6,349 nt of DNA, taken from the NCBI GenBank assembly GCA_022402505.1, contig JAKRSE010000362.1:1-6349 (forward strand), read 5' to 3'. Source of the stretch: Fimbriimonadaceae bacterium (lineage in GTDB: Bacteria > Armatimonadota > Fimbriimonadia > Fimbriimonadales > Fimbriimonadaceae). Shown here one piece after another: positions 1 to 5,479 of this stretch. Below the pieces are notes generated by a model, which searched no databases, was not told the origin of the DNA, and was given only the letters and a program-made list of their open reading frames with translations. Each line of letters starts with the position of its first letter. The stretch's first letter is position 1. The translations under genes and the position numbers were made by a program.

Positions 1-116
1 TCGACTGTCTGCTGACGGTCGCCCGAACCATCGCCGACCTGGCCGGCTCAGACGAAGTCCGCAAGCCGCACCTGGCGGAGGCGGTCCAGTTCCGTGGGCG
101 GGGCCTGGATCGGTAG
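1..116 (+). CDS. comM: ComM/YifB-family Mg-chelatase-like AAA+ protein, C-terminal end (5' truncated by window)
   Basis: Reading from base 3, the plus strand gives 37 residues ending at a TAG at 114-116. The segment contains VARTIADLAGSDEVRKPHL followed by AEAVQF and a terminal LDR. This matches the C-terminal lid helix of ComM/YifB proteins, the 'R(V)ARTIADLAGS..I...HL.EA(L/V)Q(Y/F)R' region of Mg-chelatase-type AAA+ ATPases. Known family members act as hexameric helicases that promote branch migration when transformed DNA is integrated, though many hosts are not known to be competent. The Walker and Lon-like regions lie off the left edge, so only family membership can be supported. The gene converges on csrA and is not part of the flagellar operon. 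Its TAG sits where the family normally ends, which indicates that TAG is read as stop in this genome. Confidence 0.8.
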   Translation, partial: DCLLTVARTIADLAGSDEVRKPHLAEAVQFRGRGLDR

Positions 117-235
117 GCGGCCGGGTTCACGAGTTCGCCTGACGGCTCACGCGTTCACGCGGCAGGCTGCAGCCAGGCCGACCAGAGCCATTGAACACCG
201 AAGTCTGGGTTCGAAATCGAGCGAGAGCGTCCAAC
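117..235. other. Convergent intergenic region between comM and csrA; possible weak bidirectional terminator
   Basis: These 119 bases separate two convergent 3' ends. An inner CGCG-TTCA-CGCG hairpin (150-161) sits inside GCCTG (137-141) pairing with CAGGC (163-167), with an 8-base bulge on one side. A 10-bp palindrome, GGCTGCAGCC (165-174), adjoins it. There is no T-run on either side, so a classical intrinsic terminator is not supported, and the hairpins are short enough to arise by chance in GC-rich DNA. I see no coding sequence or RNA gene here. Confidence 0.3.
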
Positions 236-442
236 TCACTCGGGAACGTCGTCGGGGTTGACGCCGGCGGCTTCCACGTTCTGCGACTTGATCGCTTCGT
301 AGACTTCCTGGCGGTGGACGGTGACGTCTCGGGGGGCCTTGATGCCGATGCGCACCTGTTCGCCCCGGATTTCCAGGACGACGATTTCCACCGTCTCTCC
401 GATGACGATGCTCTGATTCAGTTTGCGCGTGAGTACCAGCAA
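236..442 (-). CDS. csrA: Carbon storage regulator CsrA (RNA-binding translational regulator)
   Basis: This 68-residue protein is a full-length CsrA/RsmA. It begins MLVLTRKLNQSIVIG and contains VRIGIKAPRDVTVHRQEVY, the canonical beta-strand pattern. Leu4, Arg6 and Arg44, which line the RNA-binding face in studied homologues, are all present. Known CsrA proteins are dimers that bind GGA motifs in mRNA leaders and usually block ribosome access. The start is a TTG at 440-442, chosen because the conserved N-terminus begins exactly there and a perfect AAGGAGGG ribosome binding site lies 7 nt upstream. An ATG at 469-471 is out of frame. The gene is last in the operon, 53 nt after fliW, whose product is the known CsrA antagonist in other flagellated bacteria. 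The C-terminal tail after the core helix is slightly longer than in the 61-residue E. coli protein. Product identity is secure; its target mRNAs here are not shown. Confidence 0.96.
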   Translation of the reverse strand: MLVLTRKLNQSIVIGETVEIVVLEIRGEQVRIGIKAPRDVTVHRQEVYEAIKSQNVEAAGVNPDDVPE

Positions 443-449
443 GGCGTCG

Positions 450-457
450 CCCTCCTT
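450..457 (-). promoter_or_regulatory. Strong Shine-Dalgarno of csrA
   Basis: The minus strand reads AAGGAGGG, 7 nt before the TTG start of csrA. It decides the non-ATG start. It also contains a GGA triplet within the ribosome binding site, the kind of site CsrA can bind, so autoregulation is possible but not shown. Confidence 0.8.
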
Positions 458-495
458 GGCGTCCGGTTCATGTGCCGCATCTTACCGGACCCGAT

Positions 496-951
496 TCAGG
501 CGGCCTGACTGCCGTCTGCCCCGAAGACCGAATGCCGCACGGACCAGCCATCTCCTTCCAATACGATCTGCAGGGCCGTTCTCGTCTCGGCGTTGACCGC
601 AATGGGTCCCGCCAGGTTCAGAGTCATGGCCTCGGGCCGTCCGGAAGGGATCGACGCCATAGTATAGACCAGGAGCGGAGTTTCCGGCCCAAGTTGAAGT
701 TTCTTTGCCGCGGAGGCAGGCATTTCCGGCGAATATTCGGCAACGTAGTGGTTCGGATCGACGACCAGAAAGGCGAGGGCGGGGTCGTCCAGCGACTGCA
801 TCCACCGGAATGGGCTTCCTTCTCGATGCTGGACGAAGACGAATCGCTTCGCGGCGGTGAATCCCGCGAGTCCTTCGGGGAAGGTCACGACATCCAGCGA
901 GTCGAAGCTGATCTCGCCGAAGCGGGTGGTGTTGAATCGGTCCATCGTCAT
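496..951 (-). CDS. fliW: Flagellar assembly factor FliW (CsrA antagonist)
   Basis: The 151-residue product has the FliW signature throughout: FGEISF near residues 11-16, TFPEGLAGF at 23-31, then PFRWMQSLDDPALAFLVVDP at 47-66, and near the C-terminus TLNLAGPIAVN with QIVL. FliW is a small cytoplasmic beta-barrel protein. In Bacillus subtilis and Campylobacter it binds CsrA and relieves CsrA repression of flagellin translation, while free flagellin sequesters FliW. Pairing with csrA directly downstream fits that partner switch. The start codon ATG (949-951) overlaps the flgL stop as ATGA, and no Shine-Dalgarno is visible, so translation is probably coupled to flgL. A second in-frame ATG two codons later (943-945) is possible and would change little. 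Length and motifs look complete. Confidence 0.95.
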   Translation of the reverse strand: MTMDRFNTTRFGEISFDSLDVVTFPEGLAGFTAAKRFVFVQHREGSPFRWMQSLDDPALAFLVVDPNHYVAEYSPEMPASAAKKLQLGPETPLLVYTMASIPSGRPEAMTLNLAGPIAVNAETRTALQIVLEGDGWSVRHSVFGADGSQAA

Positions 952-1820
952 CGGAGGAAGTCCATGAGGCTCAAATCGGAGAGTCGGCCCGTCATCTGAA
1001 GGGCGGCGGTGTAGGCGGTGTTGGCCTGTTCGTAGCGGGTCATGGCTTCGGCCAGGTCGATGTCCCGTGCGTCTCCGATCTGTTCGGAGAGGTCGTCGAT
1101 CCGGTTCTGATGCCGCTGCTGGGTTTCGGTCAGGGTCTGGAGCCGGACCCCCAGCTCGCCCCGAGCGGCCAGGTTCTCCCGGCGGCCGGATTCGACTTTG
1201 GCGAGGGCCTCGTCGGTGCGGCCGGTCAGGATGGCATCCTTCAGCTCGCCGAGGGAGGAGTGAAGCTTGGTGAAGTGGGCGTCGGCGCCGGCCAGGTTCG
1301 CGTCGATCATGCGTCCGGGCTCGATCTCCACCCGGCGGGGGAGGCCGTCTCCCTGGTAGACGAGGGCGCCGGCGTCCAGGGCAAAGGCGTCGGCCTGGGT
1401 TCGAGACCCGGCGAAGACCGATCCGCCCTGGGCGTCCTTGGTGTTGCCGATCTGGACCAGGCGATCCATCAGGCTCTGCACCTGGTTGGCGAGGGTCTGG
1501 CGCTGTTCGCTGCCGGCGGTGGCGTTGTTGGCCTGCAGCCCGAACCCGTGGGCTTGGTCCAGCATCCGGGAGACTTCGGCCAGCGCCTGTTCGGCGGGTC
1601 CGATCTGACCTCGAGCCGACTGGATGTTCTTCCCCAGCGAGTCGAGCCGGTTCTGCATCGCCGTGGCGGAGAGGACGGTGCGGGCGGCGGTCGGGTCTTG
1701 GCGGGCCGATTCGAATCGGCGCCCGGAGATGACCTGACGTCGAAGGGCCTCCAGCTCGGACTGAGTCCGCTGGAGCTGAGACGTCATGGTCTCAAACTTG
1801 TGCCCGGTCGAAATCCGCAA
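948..1820 (-). CDS. flgL: Flagellar hook-filament junction protein 2 (HAP3) FlgL
   Basis: The 290-residue product belongs to the flagellin/FlgL superfamily. The N-terminus begins MRIST, typical of FlgL. Residues about 15-65 form the N-terminal D0/D1 helix, with QLQRTQSELEALRRQVISGR and DPTAA. The C-terminal helix ends with DIDLAEAMTRYEQANTAYTA and a closing LSLMDFLR, the family's usual terminus. FlgL is exported by the flagellar type III system and forms the last junction ring between FlgK and the flagellin filament. The start is a TTG at 1818-1820, chosen because the conserved N-terminus begins there and a strong AAAGGAGGAG lies upstream. The next in-frame ATG would remove the first 11 residues of the conserved helix. 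The gene begins 34 nt after the flgK stop and overlaps fliW by 4 nt. Its middle domain is compact and nothing looks damaged. Confidence 0.95.
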   Translation of the reverse strand: MRISTGHKFETMTSQLQRTQSELEALRRQVISGRRFESARQDPTAARTVLSATAMQNRLDSLGKNIQSARGQIGPAEQALAEVSRMLDQAHGFGLQANNATAGSEQRQTLANQVQSLMDRLVQIGNTKDAQGGSVFAGSRTQADAFALDAGALVYQGDGLPRRVEIEPGRMIDANLAGADAHFTKLHSSLGELKDAILTGRTDEALAKVESGRRENLAARGELGVRLQTLTETQQRHQNRIDDLSEQIGDARDIDLAEAMTRYEQANTAYTAALQMTGRLSDLSLMDFLR

Positions 1821-1828
1821 GGTTCAGT

Positions 1829-1837
1829 CTCCTCCTT
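1829..1837 (-). promoter_or_regulatory. Purine-rich Shine-Dalgarno of flgL with tandem GGA motifs
   Basis: The minus strand reads AAGGAGGAG, ending 8 nt before the TTG start of flgL. With the GGA a few bases upstream (1838-1840), three GGA triplets lie within 11 bases of leader. It supports the TTG start. GGA motifs over a ribosome binding site are also the sequence element recognised by CsrA, encoded two genes downstream, but a plain strong Shine-Dalgarno gives the same pattern. Confidence 0.75.
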
Positions 1838-1854
1838 TCCTCATTCAATGGAAA

Positions 1855-2400
1855 TCATCGGATGATTCCCAGCAATTCTTCTGTGACTTGATCGAAAACG
1901 CTCAGAGCCCGGGCGGCGGCCTGGTAGCTCCGCTGCATCTTCACCATGTCGGCGAACTCTTCGTCCAGGTTGACTCCGCTGACCGAGGCCCGCTGTTCGG
2001 AGATCTGAGCGCCGACGGCGGTCGCGACGTCCAGCTCCTGGCCGAAGAGCGAGGCGGCGTCGGCGTTCGATTGAACCAGCGAGTCGTAGTAGCCGGCGAA
2101 GGTCTGGCCGGAGATCGAGTTCGAGTCTCTCAGCGCAGCGAGGGCCTGGGCGAGCCCGCCGTCGCCTGCGTTGCCGGTCGTTCCGGCGGCGATCGCCTGG
2201 GCTGATGCGGAGACTTCGGCCGAGAGGCGGAGCGAACGGGACCCGCTGCCGGAGGCATCGAAGAAGTCGATCCCGGTGGAGCCGTCCGCGCCGATTCCGG
2301 TCCGGTGGAGGGAGTTCAGGCCGGCCCGGAGCCCGTCGGCGAGGCGGTCCAGATCGTTCAGGTTGCGCTCGGCCTCGACTGCGCCCTGGATTCGGCCCAT
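1855..2400 (-). CDS. flgK: FlgK C-terminal portion (up to 181 residues if restarted at the first downstream ATG)
   Basis: Downstream of the premature stop the same frame continues intact. From ATG 2398-2400 it holds the D1 C-terminal region, with LADGLRAGLNSLHRTGI and FFDASG, and the closing D0 helix with SVSGVNLDEEFADMVKMQ, then RSYQAAARALSVFDQVTEEL. These are the strongest FlgK signatures. I doubt this is a separately evolved gene. The ATG lies 90 bases past the TAG, has no good Shine-Dalgarno (only a GGCGG stretch), and there is no earlier ATG, GTG or TTG in frame. It is better read as the 3' part of one broken or misread flgK. If it were translated on its own it could in principle supply the missing C-terminal helices. 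Confidence 0.55.
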   Translation of the reverse strand: MGRIQGAVEAERNLNDLDRLADGLRAGLNSLHRTGIGADGSTGIDFFDASGSGSRSLRLSAEVSASAQAIAAGTTGNAGDGGLAQALAALRDSNSISGQTFAGYYDSLVQSNADAASLFGQELDVATAVGAQISEQRASVSGVNLDEEFADMVKMQRSYQAAARALSVFDQVTEELLGIIR

Positions 2401-2490
2401 CAGCGAACCGCCGCGCAGGTCGGTCAGGCGGGTCGGGTCGAAGGAGGCCGAAGCGGGATCGAAGACGGATCTGAGCGGAACGCTGCCCGT

Positions 2491-2493
2491 CTA
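2491..2493 (-). other. Premature in-frame amber codon (TAG) within flgK
   Basis: The plus strand reads CTA, so the minus-strand frame has GCC GAC TAG ACG GGC. Codons one base change away include CAG, AAG, GAG, TGG, TCG, TTG, TAC and TAT. The position falls in the short loop after 'VNAAGQILAD', where family members have 'G..LV.G', a variable surface turn before the D1 C-terminal half. A 4-bp hairpin (AGCG-TTC-CGCT, 2474-2484) lies seven bases downstream but is too small to suggest a recoding element. Confidence 0.9.
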
Positions 2494-3216
2494 GTCGGCC
2501 AGAATCTGTCCGGCGGCATTGACGGTCACGCTGCCGCTGGGCTGCTGGACCGCTTCGATTCGGATCAGTTTGGAGAGGCCGTCCAGGGCGGCCTGCCTGC
2601 GGTCCAGAAGGTCGGCCGGGGGGCCGCCGAGGGCCTGGGCGGCGACGACCTCGCGGTTCAGGCGGCCGATCTCTTCGCCCAGCCGATTGATCTCGGCGAA
2701 ATCGCCGGAGGCTTCGGTCCGGAGTTCGGCTCCCAGACGGTTCAGGTCCTCGCCCGCGCTGCTGATCCGGTCGGCCAGAGCCATGCCCGCCCGGCGGACT
2801 TCAAGCCGGTAGCCCTGATTGGCCGGGTCGGAGCCCAGGTTGGAGAAGGAGTCGAAAAGCCGGCCCAAGGCGGCCGAGATTCCCGAATCCGAAGGTTCGC
2901 CGTAGATGCGGTCGATCTGGTCGAAGGCTGCCTTGGCCGCGCCCAGGCTCCCCTGCTCGGAGAAGTTCCGGGATGCGTTGCGGTCCACGAAGAGATCGCG
3001 GGCCCGGTCGATGCTGCCGATCGTGACCCCCTGCCCCAGACGGTGGACGCCCCTCATCCAGAAGTCGACCGGGGCCTGCTGCTGGAAGTTCACTCGCTGG
3101 CGTGAATAGCCGGGGGTGTTGACGTTGGCGATGTTGTTCCCGGTAACCTCCAGGCTGCGCTGGAAGGCCCGCAGGGCGTTGGACGCCATGCTGATGCCGT
3201 GGAAGCTGGAAGGCAT
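2491..3216 (-). CDS. flgK: FlgK N-terminal portion (241 residues, ends at premature TAG)
   Basis: As it stands the gene yields a 241-residue protein. It carries the N-terminal D0 helix with the rod/hook-family motif ANVNTPGYSRQ at about residues 30-40, then GQGVTIGSIDRARD, and a D1 helical region ending in DLLDRRQAALDGLSKL before VNAAGQILAD. The C-terminal D0/D1 helices, which pair with the N-terminal ones in the assembled ring, are missing, so this product alone should not form a working junction. The ATG at 3214-3216 is supported by GGAGAG at 3224-3229, 7 nt upstream, and lies 24 nt after the stop of the FlgN-type chaperone gene. FlgN-type chaperones bind the FlgK C-terminus in Salmonella, so this fragment would also lack its chaperone site. 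Confidence 0.8.
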   Translation of the reverse strand: MPSSFHGISMASNALRAFQRSLEVTGNNIANVNTPGYSRQRVNFQQQAPVDFWMRGVHRLGQGVTIGSIDRARDLFVDRNASRNFSEQGSLGAAKAAFDQIDRIYGEPSDSGISAALGRLFDSFSNLGSDPANQGYRLEVRRAGMALADRISSAGEDLNRLGAELRTEASGDFAEINRLGEEIGRLNREVVAAQALGGPPADLLDRRQAALDGLSKLIRIEAVQQPSGSVTVNAAGQILAD

Positions 3217-3223
3217 GTCTGGA

Positions 3224-3229
3224 CTCTCC
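3224..3229 (-). promoter_or_regulatory. Shine-Dalgarno of flgK
   Basis: The minus strand reads GGAGAG, 7 nt before the flgK ATG, inside the 24-nt gap after the chaperone gene. It supports the start at 3216 and shows that flgK initiation does not depend only on coupling. Confidence 0.6.
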
Positions 3230-3240
3230 GCCGGGCCGCC

Positions 3241-3735
3241 TCAGGCGACCCGATTCACCAGCACGTTGGGATCGGCGGGGGTGGATCGGTCGTAGCGACG
3301 GTTCTGTTCCACCGCCTCGCGAGCCACCAGGGCTACGGTGCCCTGCACCGTTTCCAGTTCGTTCTCGATGAGCCGGCGGTTCTTGGCGATGATCTGCTGG
3401 ACGTTTCGGCCGACGACGATCACGCGGTTGGCGACGGATTGAAGCTGCATCCCCTGATCCTTGGGCAGGGCGGCGACCAGGGCCTGGAGGTTCGGCTCGG
3501 CGTTCAGCGAATCGGCCAGGCTCCGGGCGCACTCCACGGCCCGGTGGTCGATCTCCTCCATGTGGGCCATCATCGTGTCCAGCTCCGGCTGGATGCGCTC
3601 GACTCGGGCGACGTCGCGCAGGGTGAGGGCGGCCGTCTGTTCATGCAGGCTGCGGAGCAGGCGTTCGGCCGTGCTCAGCCAGTCCCACCAGAGCTTTTCC
3701 AGTTCCTTGATCTGTTTTGCCATGGGCGTGTTCAT
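3241..3735 (-). CDS. flgN: FlgN-type flagellar export chaperone
   Basis: The 164-residue product is predicted to be almost wholly alpha-helical, with heptad-like patterns across residues about 5-130 (KQIKELEKLWWDWLSTAERL, then ELDTMMAHMEEIDHRAVECA). It ends in a polar tail containing NRRYDRS. FlgN proteins are cytoplasmic chaperones that bind the C-termini of FlgK and FlgL, keep them unpolymerised and deliver them to the flagellar export gate. FlgN sequences are weakly conserved, so the call rests on size, helical character, the late QGTVALVAREAVEQNRRYD-type helix and position directly before flgK-flgL. The ATG (3733-3735) overlaps the flgJ stop as ATGA and no Shine-Dalgarno is visible, which suggests translational coupling. 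An ATG four codons in (3721-3723) is an alternative. No flgM reading frame lies between flgJ and this gene. Confidence 0.78.
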   Translation of the reverse strand: MNTPMAKQIKELEKLWWDWLSTAERLLRSLHEQTAALTLRDVARVERIQPELDTMMAHMEEIDHRAVECARSLADSLNAEPNLQALVAALPKDQGMQLQSVANRVIVVGRNVQQIIAKNRRLIENELETVQGTVALVAREAVEQNRRYDRSTPADPNVLVNRVA

Positions 3736-4223
3736 TGTTCGGTTGAAGTCGGGGGTTGGGCGGCGGATTCGGCCAGAGCCTGTCGGATGACGAGGGGAGC
3801 GGTGGCCCGGAAGAGGGTTGTGGCGATTCCAAGTCCATTCGGGGACTGGGAGGTCCGGTCGGCCAGAGCCTGGTCCAGGGTGTCGCGGGCGAACTCGCCC
3901 ATCTTGTCGGTCTTCTCGGAGAAGGACGACTTGCGCATCTGGGAGAAGAGCTGCTTGGCGAAGACGGCTTCGAACCCTTCGGCGGCGGTCTGGAGCTTGG
4001 TCAGCTCCCGCTTGGAGGCCTCGCTGAGCCGGTCGAGATCGATCCTGCCGGTGGCGGGGTCGATCACTCCGGAGAGGGCGCGGGACATCCGCTCGCGGAT
4101 CTCCGACCCCTCTTGTCCGAGCGACCGTTCGAGTTCGGCCTCCACCATTCGGTGAAAGTCGGGTCTCAGGTTTCGGGAGCCCTGGGGCATCATGCCGCCG
4201 AGTCCGGTGACGGGGCTGCTCAT
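3732..4223 (-). CDS. flgJ: FlgJ-type rod-binding protein (rod cap domain only)
   Basis: The 163-residue product carries the rod-binding domain at residues about 78-150, with AAEGFEAVFAKQLFSQMRKS and, after MGEFARDTLDQALA, the segment SPNGLGIATTLFRATAPLVI. This domain is the N-terminal half of enterobacterial FlgJ, which caps the growing rod in the periplasm. The C-terminal muramidase domain of enterobacterial FlgJ is absent, as in many other phyla, so peptidoglycan must be opened by a separate enzyme. The N-terminal 75 residues, rich in charged residues and including a DPATGRIDLDRLSE stretch, make the protein longer than minimal stand-alone versions (about 100-120 residues). The ATG (4221-4223) overlaps the flgI stop as ATGA, with only a weak GAGG upstream. 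No signal peptide is seen, consistent with export by the flagellar system. Confidence 0.88.
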   Translation of the reverse strand: MSSPVTGLGGMMPQGSRNLRPDFHRMVEAELERSLGQEGSEIRERMSRALSGVIDPATGRIDLDRLSEASKRELTKLQTAAEGFEAVFAKQLFSQMRKSSFSEKTDKMGEFARDTLDQALADRTSQSPNGLGIATTLFRATAPLVIRQALAESAAQPPTSTEQ

Positions 4224-5467
4224 TGGATTCTGATCCTCGCCTTGAGGGCGCCTTGGTCGGCCAGAGCCTGGAAGATCGCGATGATGTCTCGGGCGCTCAC
4301 CTCGAGGGTCTGCAGGATGCGGGCGAGGTCGTCCAGAGTGGCGCTGCCGGGGATCAAGGCGACCTGGGTCGGCTCTTCTCCCGCCTCGACGTTCGGAACT
4401 TCGACCACGGCGGTCTGGCCTTGGCTGAGCGGGGCGGGCTGGCTGACCAGCACGTCGGTCTGGATGCGGACCTGGAGCGAGCCGTGGGCGATCACCGCCG
4501 GGCCGAGCTTGACGTTGCCGCCGACCACGATGGTTCCGGTCCGCTCGTTGATGACGACGCTGGCGGGCAGATCGGCCCGGACTTCCACCGACTCGATCTG
4601 ACTGAAGAGGGTGACGGGATTCAGGGAGGCGTCCTGAATGTCCAGCATCAGGGTGACTGCATCCACTGCCGTGGCGCGGACGTTTTGAACCTTTTGGTTG
4701 ATCTCTGCTGCGGCCCGCTTGGCGGTGGTGAAGTCGGGCACATCGAGGTCGAAGAAGGCCCGCCCGCCTTCAAAGACGATCTGCGTGGGGACGGTCTGCT
4801 GGATGTCGCCGCCGTCCGGGATGCGGGCGACGGTCTGATGGTTGCGGCTGACGCCCGAGCCTCCCGCCGAAGCGGAGAAGCCGCCGAGACTCAAGGGGCC
4901 GGCGCCCATGACGTAGGTCTTCTCGGGCTGGTTCGCCGGACTCAAGGGGGTAGGGAGAAGGAACCCGCCCTGAAGACTCTTGGCGTCGCCGATGCTGCTC
5001 ACCGTCAGGCTGACCTTGCGGCCGGGGGCGGCGAAGGGGGGCAGCTGGGCGGTGACGGTGACGGCGGCGATGTTCTTGCCCTGGAGGTCTTCCGGCTTCA
5101 CCATCGTGCCGAAGCGGCTGAGGGCGTTGGCCAGGAGCTTGGCGGTGAACGGTGTCTGGCGCGAGTCGCCCGTCCCGGCGAGGCCCACGACGAGGCCGTA
5201 GCCGAGGATCGTGTTGCTCTGGGCTCCCCGGAATCCGCCGAGGTCGCCCAGCCGAACGAGCAGGCCGTTGGTGAGGGAATCCTCCATTCGGGCCTTGTCG
5301 GCCGCCTCCTGCCGCCGCTTCTCTTCGATCATCCGTCGCTCTTCGGGAGTCAGCTGGATCGGCTGGGTGGGCGGGAGTGTCTGGGCGCGGCCGACGCCGG
5401 AGGTCCAGACGAAGGCCGCGAGGAAGAGCGCCTTCACCAATTGGTGGGTTCGGGGGTTCTTGGTCAT
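4220..5467 (-). CDS. flgI: Flagellar P-ring protein FlgI
   Basis: The 415-residue product is a clear FlgI. Residues 1-28 form a Sec signal peptide: Lys3, Arg6 and Lys12, then a hydrophobic LFLAAFVW core, with likely cleavage after Gly-Arg-Ala (28) before Gln. The family core begins around residue 71 (VRLGDLGGFRG), followed by ILGYGLVVGLAGTGDS (87-102), KVSLTVSSIGDAKSLQGGFL, and INERTGTIVVGGNVKLGP. The C-terminus has SATLDDLARILQTLEVSARD and then IIAIFQALADQGALKARI. FlgI subunits form the periplasmic P-ring around the rod at the peptidoglycan layer. It is about 50 residues longer than typical FlgI. The extra length is mostly a charged Glu/Arg/Lys-rich stretch (residues 40-63) between signal peptide and core. 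The ATG is 12 nt after flgH, with a modest GGGTGA 4 nt upstream. Confidence 0.97.
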   Translation of the reverse strand: MTKNPRTHQLVKALFLAAFVWTSGVGRAQTLPPTQPIQLTPEERRMIEEKRRQEAADKARMEDSLTNGLLVRLGDLGGFRGAQSNTILGYGLVVGLAGTGDSRQTPFTAKLLANALSRFGTMVKPEDLQGKNIAAVTVTAQLPPFAAPGRKVSLTVSSIGDAKSLQGGFLLPTPLSPANQPEKTYVMGAGPLSLGGFSASAGGSGVSRNHQTVARIPDGGDIQQTVPTQIVFEGGRAFFDLDVPDFTTAKRAAAEINQKVQNVRATAVDAVTLMLDIQDASLNPVTLFSQIESVEVRADLPASVVINERTGTIVVGGNVKLGPAVIAHGSLQVRIQTDVLVSQPAPLSQGQTAVVEVPNVEAGEEPTQVALIPGSATLDDLARILQTLEVSARDIIAIFQALADQGALKARIRIQ

Positions 5468-5479
5468 CGTGTCACCCGT

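Larger units (their letters stand above)
1855..3216 (-). pseudogene. flgK: flgK (hook-filament junction protein 1, HAP1) interrupted by one in-frame TAG at codon 242
   Basis: A single frame from ATG 3214-3216 to TGA 1855-1857 spans 454 codons and reads as a whole FlgK except for TAG at codon 242 (2491-2493). No frameshift is needed: the two halves are in register. Translation between the TAG and the next ATG gives 30 further residues, TGSVPLRSVFDP and then TRLTDLRGGSLMGRI. This leads into the family's usual 'GGSLGG..E.R...L..LD.LA' region, so the sequence around the stop is FlgK-like throughout. FlgK forms the junction ring between hook and filament and is essential for normal filament attachment in studied bacteria. 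The intact frame and motifs downstream argue for a very recent mutation or a base-call error. At 453 residues it is shorter than enterobacterial FlgK (about 547), consistent with a small central domain. Readthrough or expression as two chains cannot be excluded. Confidence 0.85.

Noticed and set aside
204..218. GGGTTCGAAATC resembles a tRNA T-loop, hinting at a tRNA remnant or attachment site
   Set aside because: The flanking bases do not form the 5-bp T-stem, and no acceptor or anticodon arm can be found nearby. It is a chance match.
1855..2493. Frameshift as the cause of the flgK split
   Set aside because: The upstream and downstream parts are in the same register (816 bases, or 272 codons, from one ATG to the other). 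Only a single codon change is needed.
472..3105. Several plus-strand open frames of 100-270 codons opposite fliW, flgL and flgK
   Set aside because: They mirror the codon bias of the minus-strand genes, have low-complexity Gly/Arg/Ala composition and no family motifs.
2801..3532. Minus-strand 243-codon open frame overlapping flgK and flgN in another frame
   Set aside because: The product is Arg/Pro/Gly-rich and runs across the boundary of two well-supported genes. It is an alternative-frame shadow.
3857..4271. A 17-bp exact repeat, GGTCGGCCAGAGCCTGG, at 3857-3873 and 4255-4271
   Set aside because: Both copies encode Gln-Ala-Leu-Ala-Asp in flgJ and flgI with the same preferred codons, and similar ALAD stretches occur in flgK and flgJ. 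Shared residues plus codon bias explain it.
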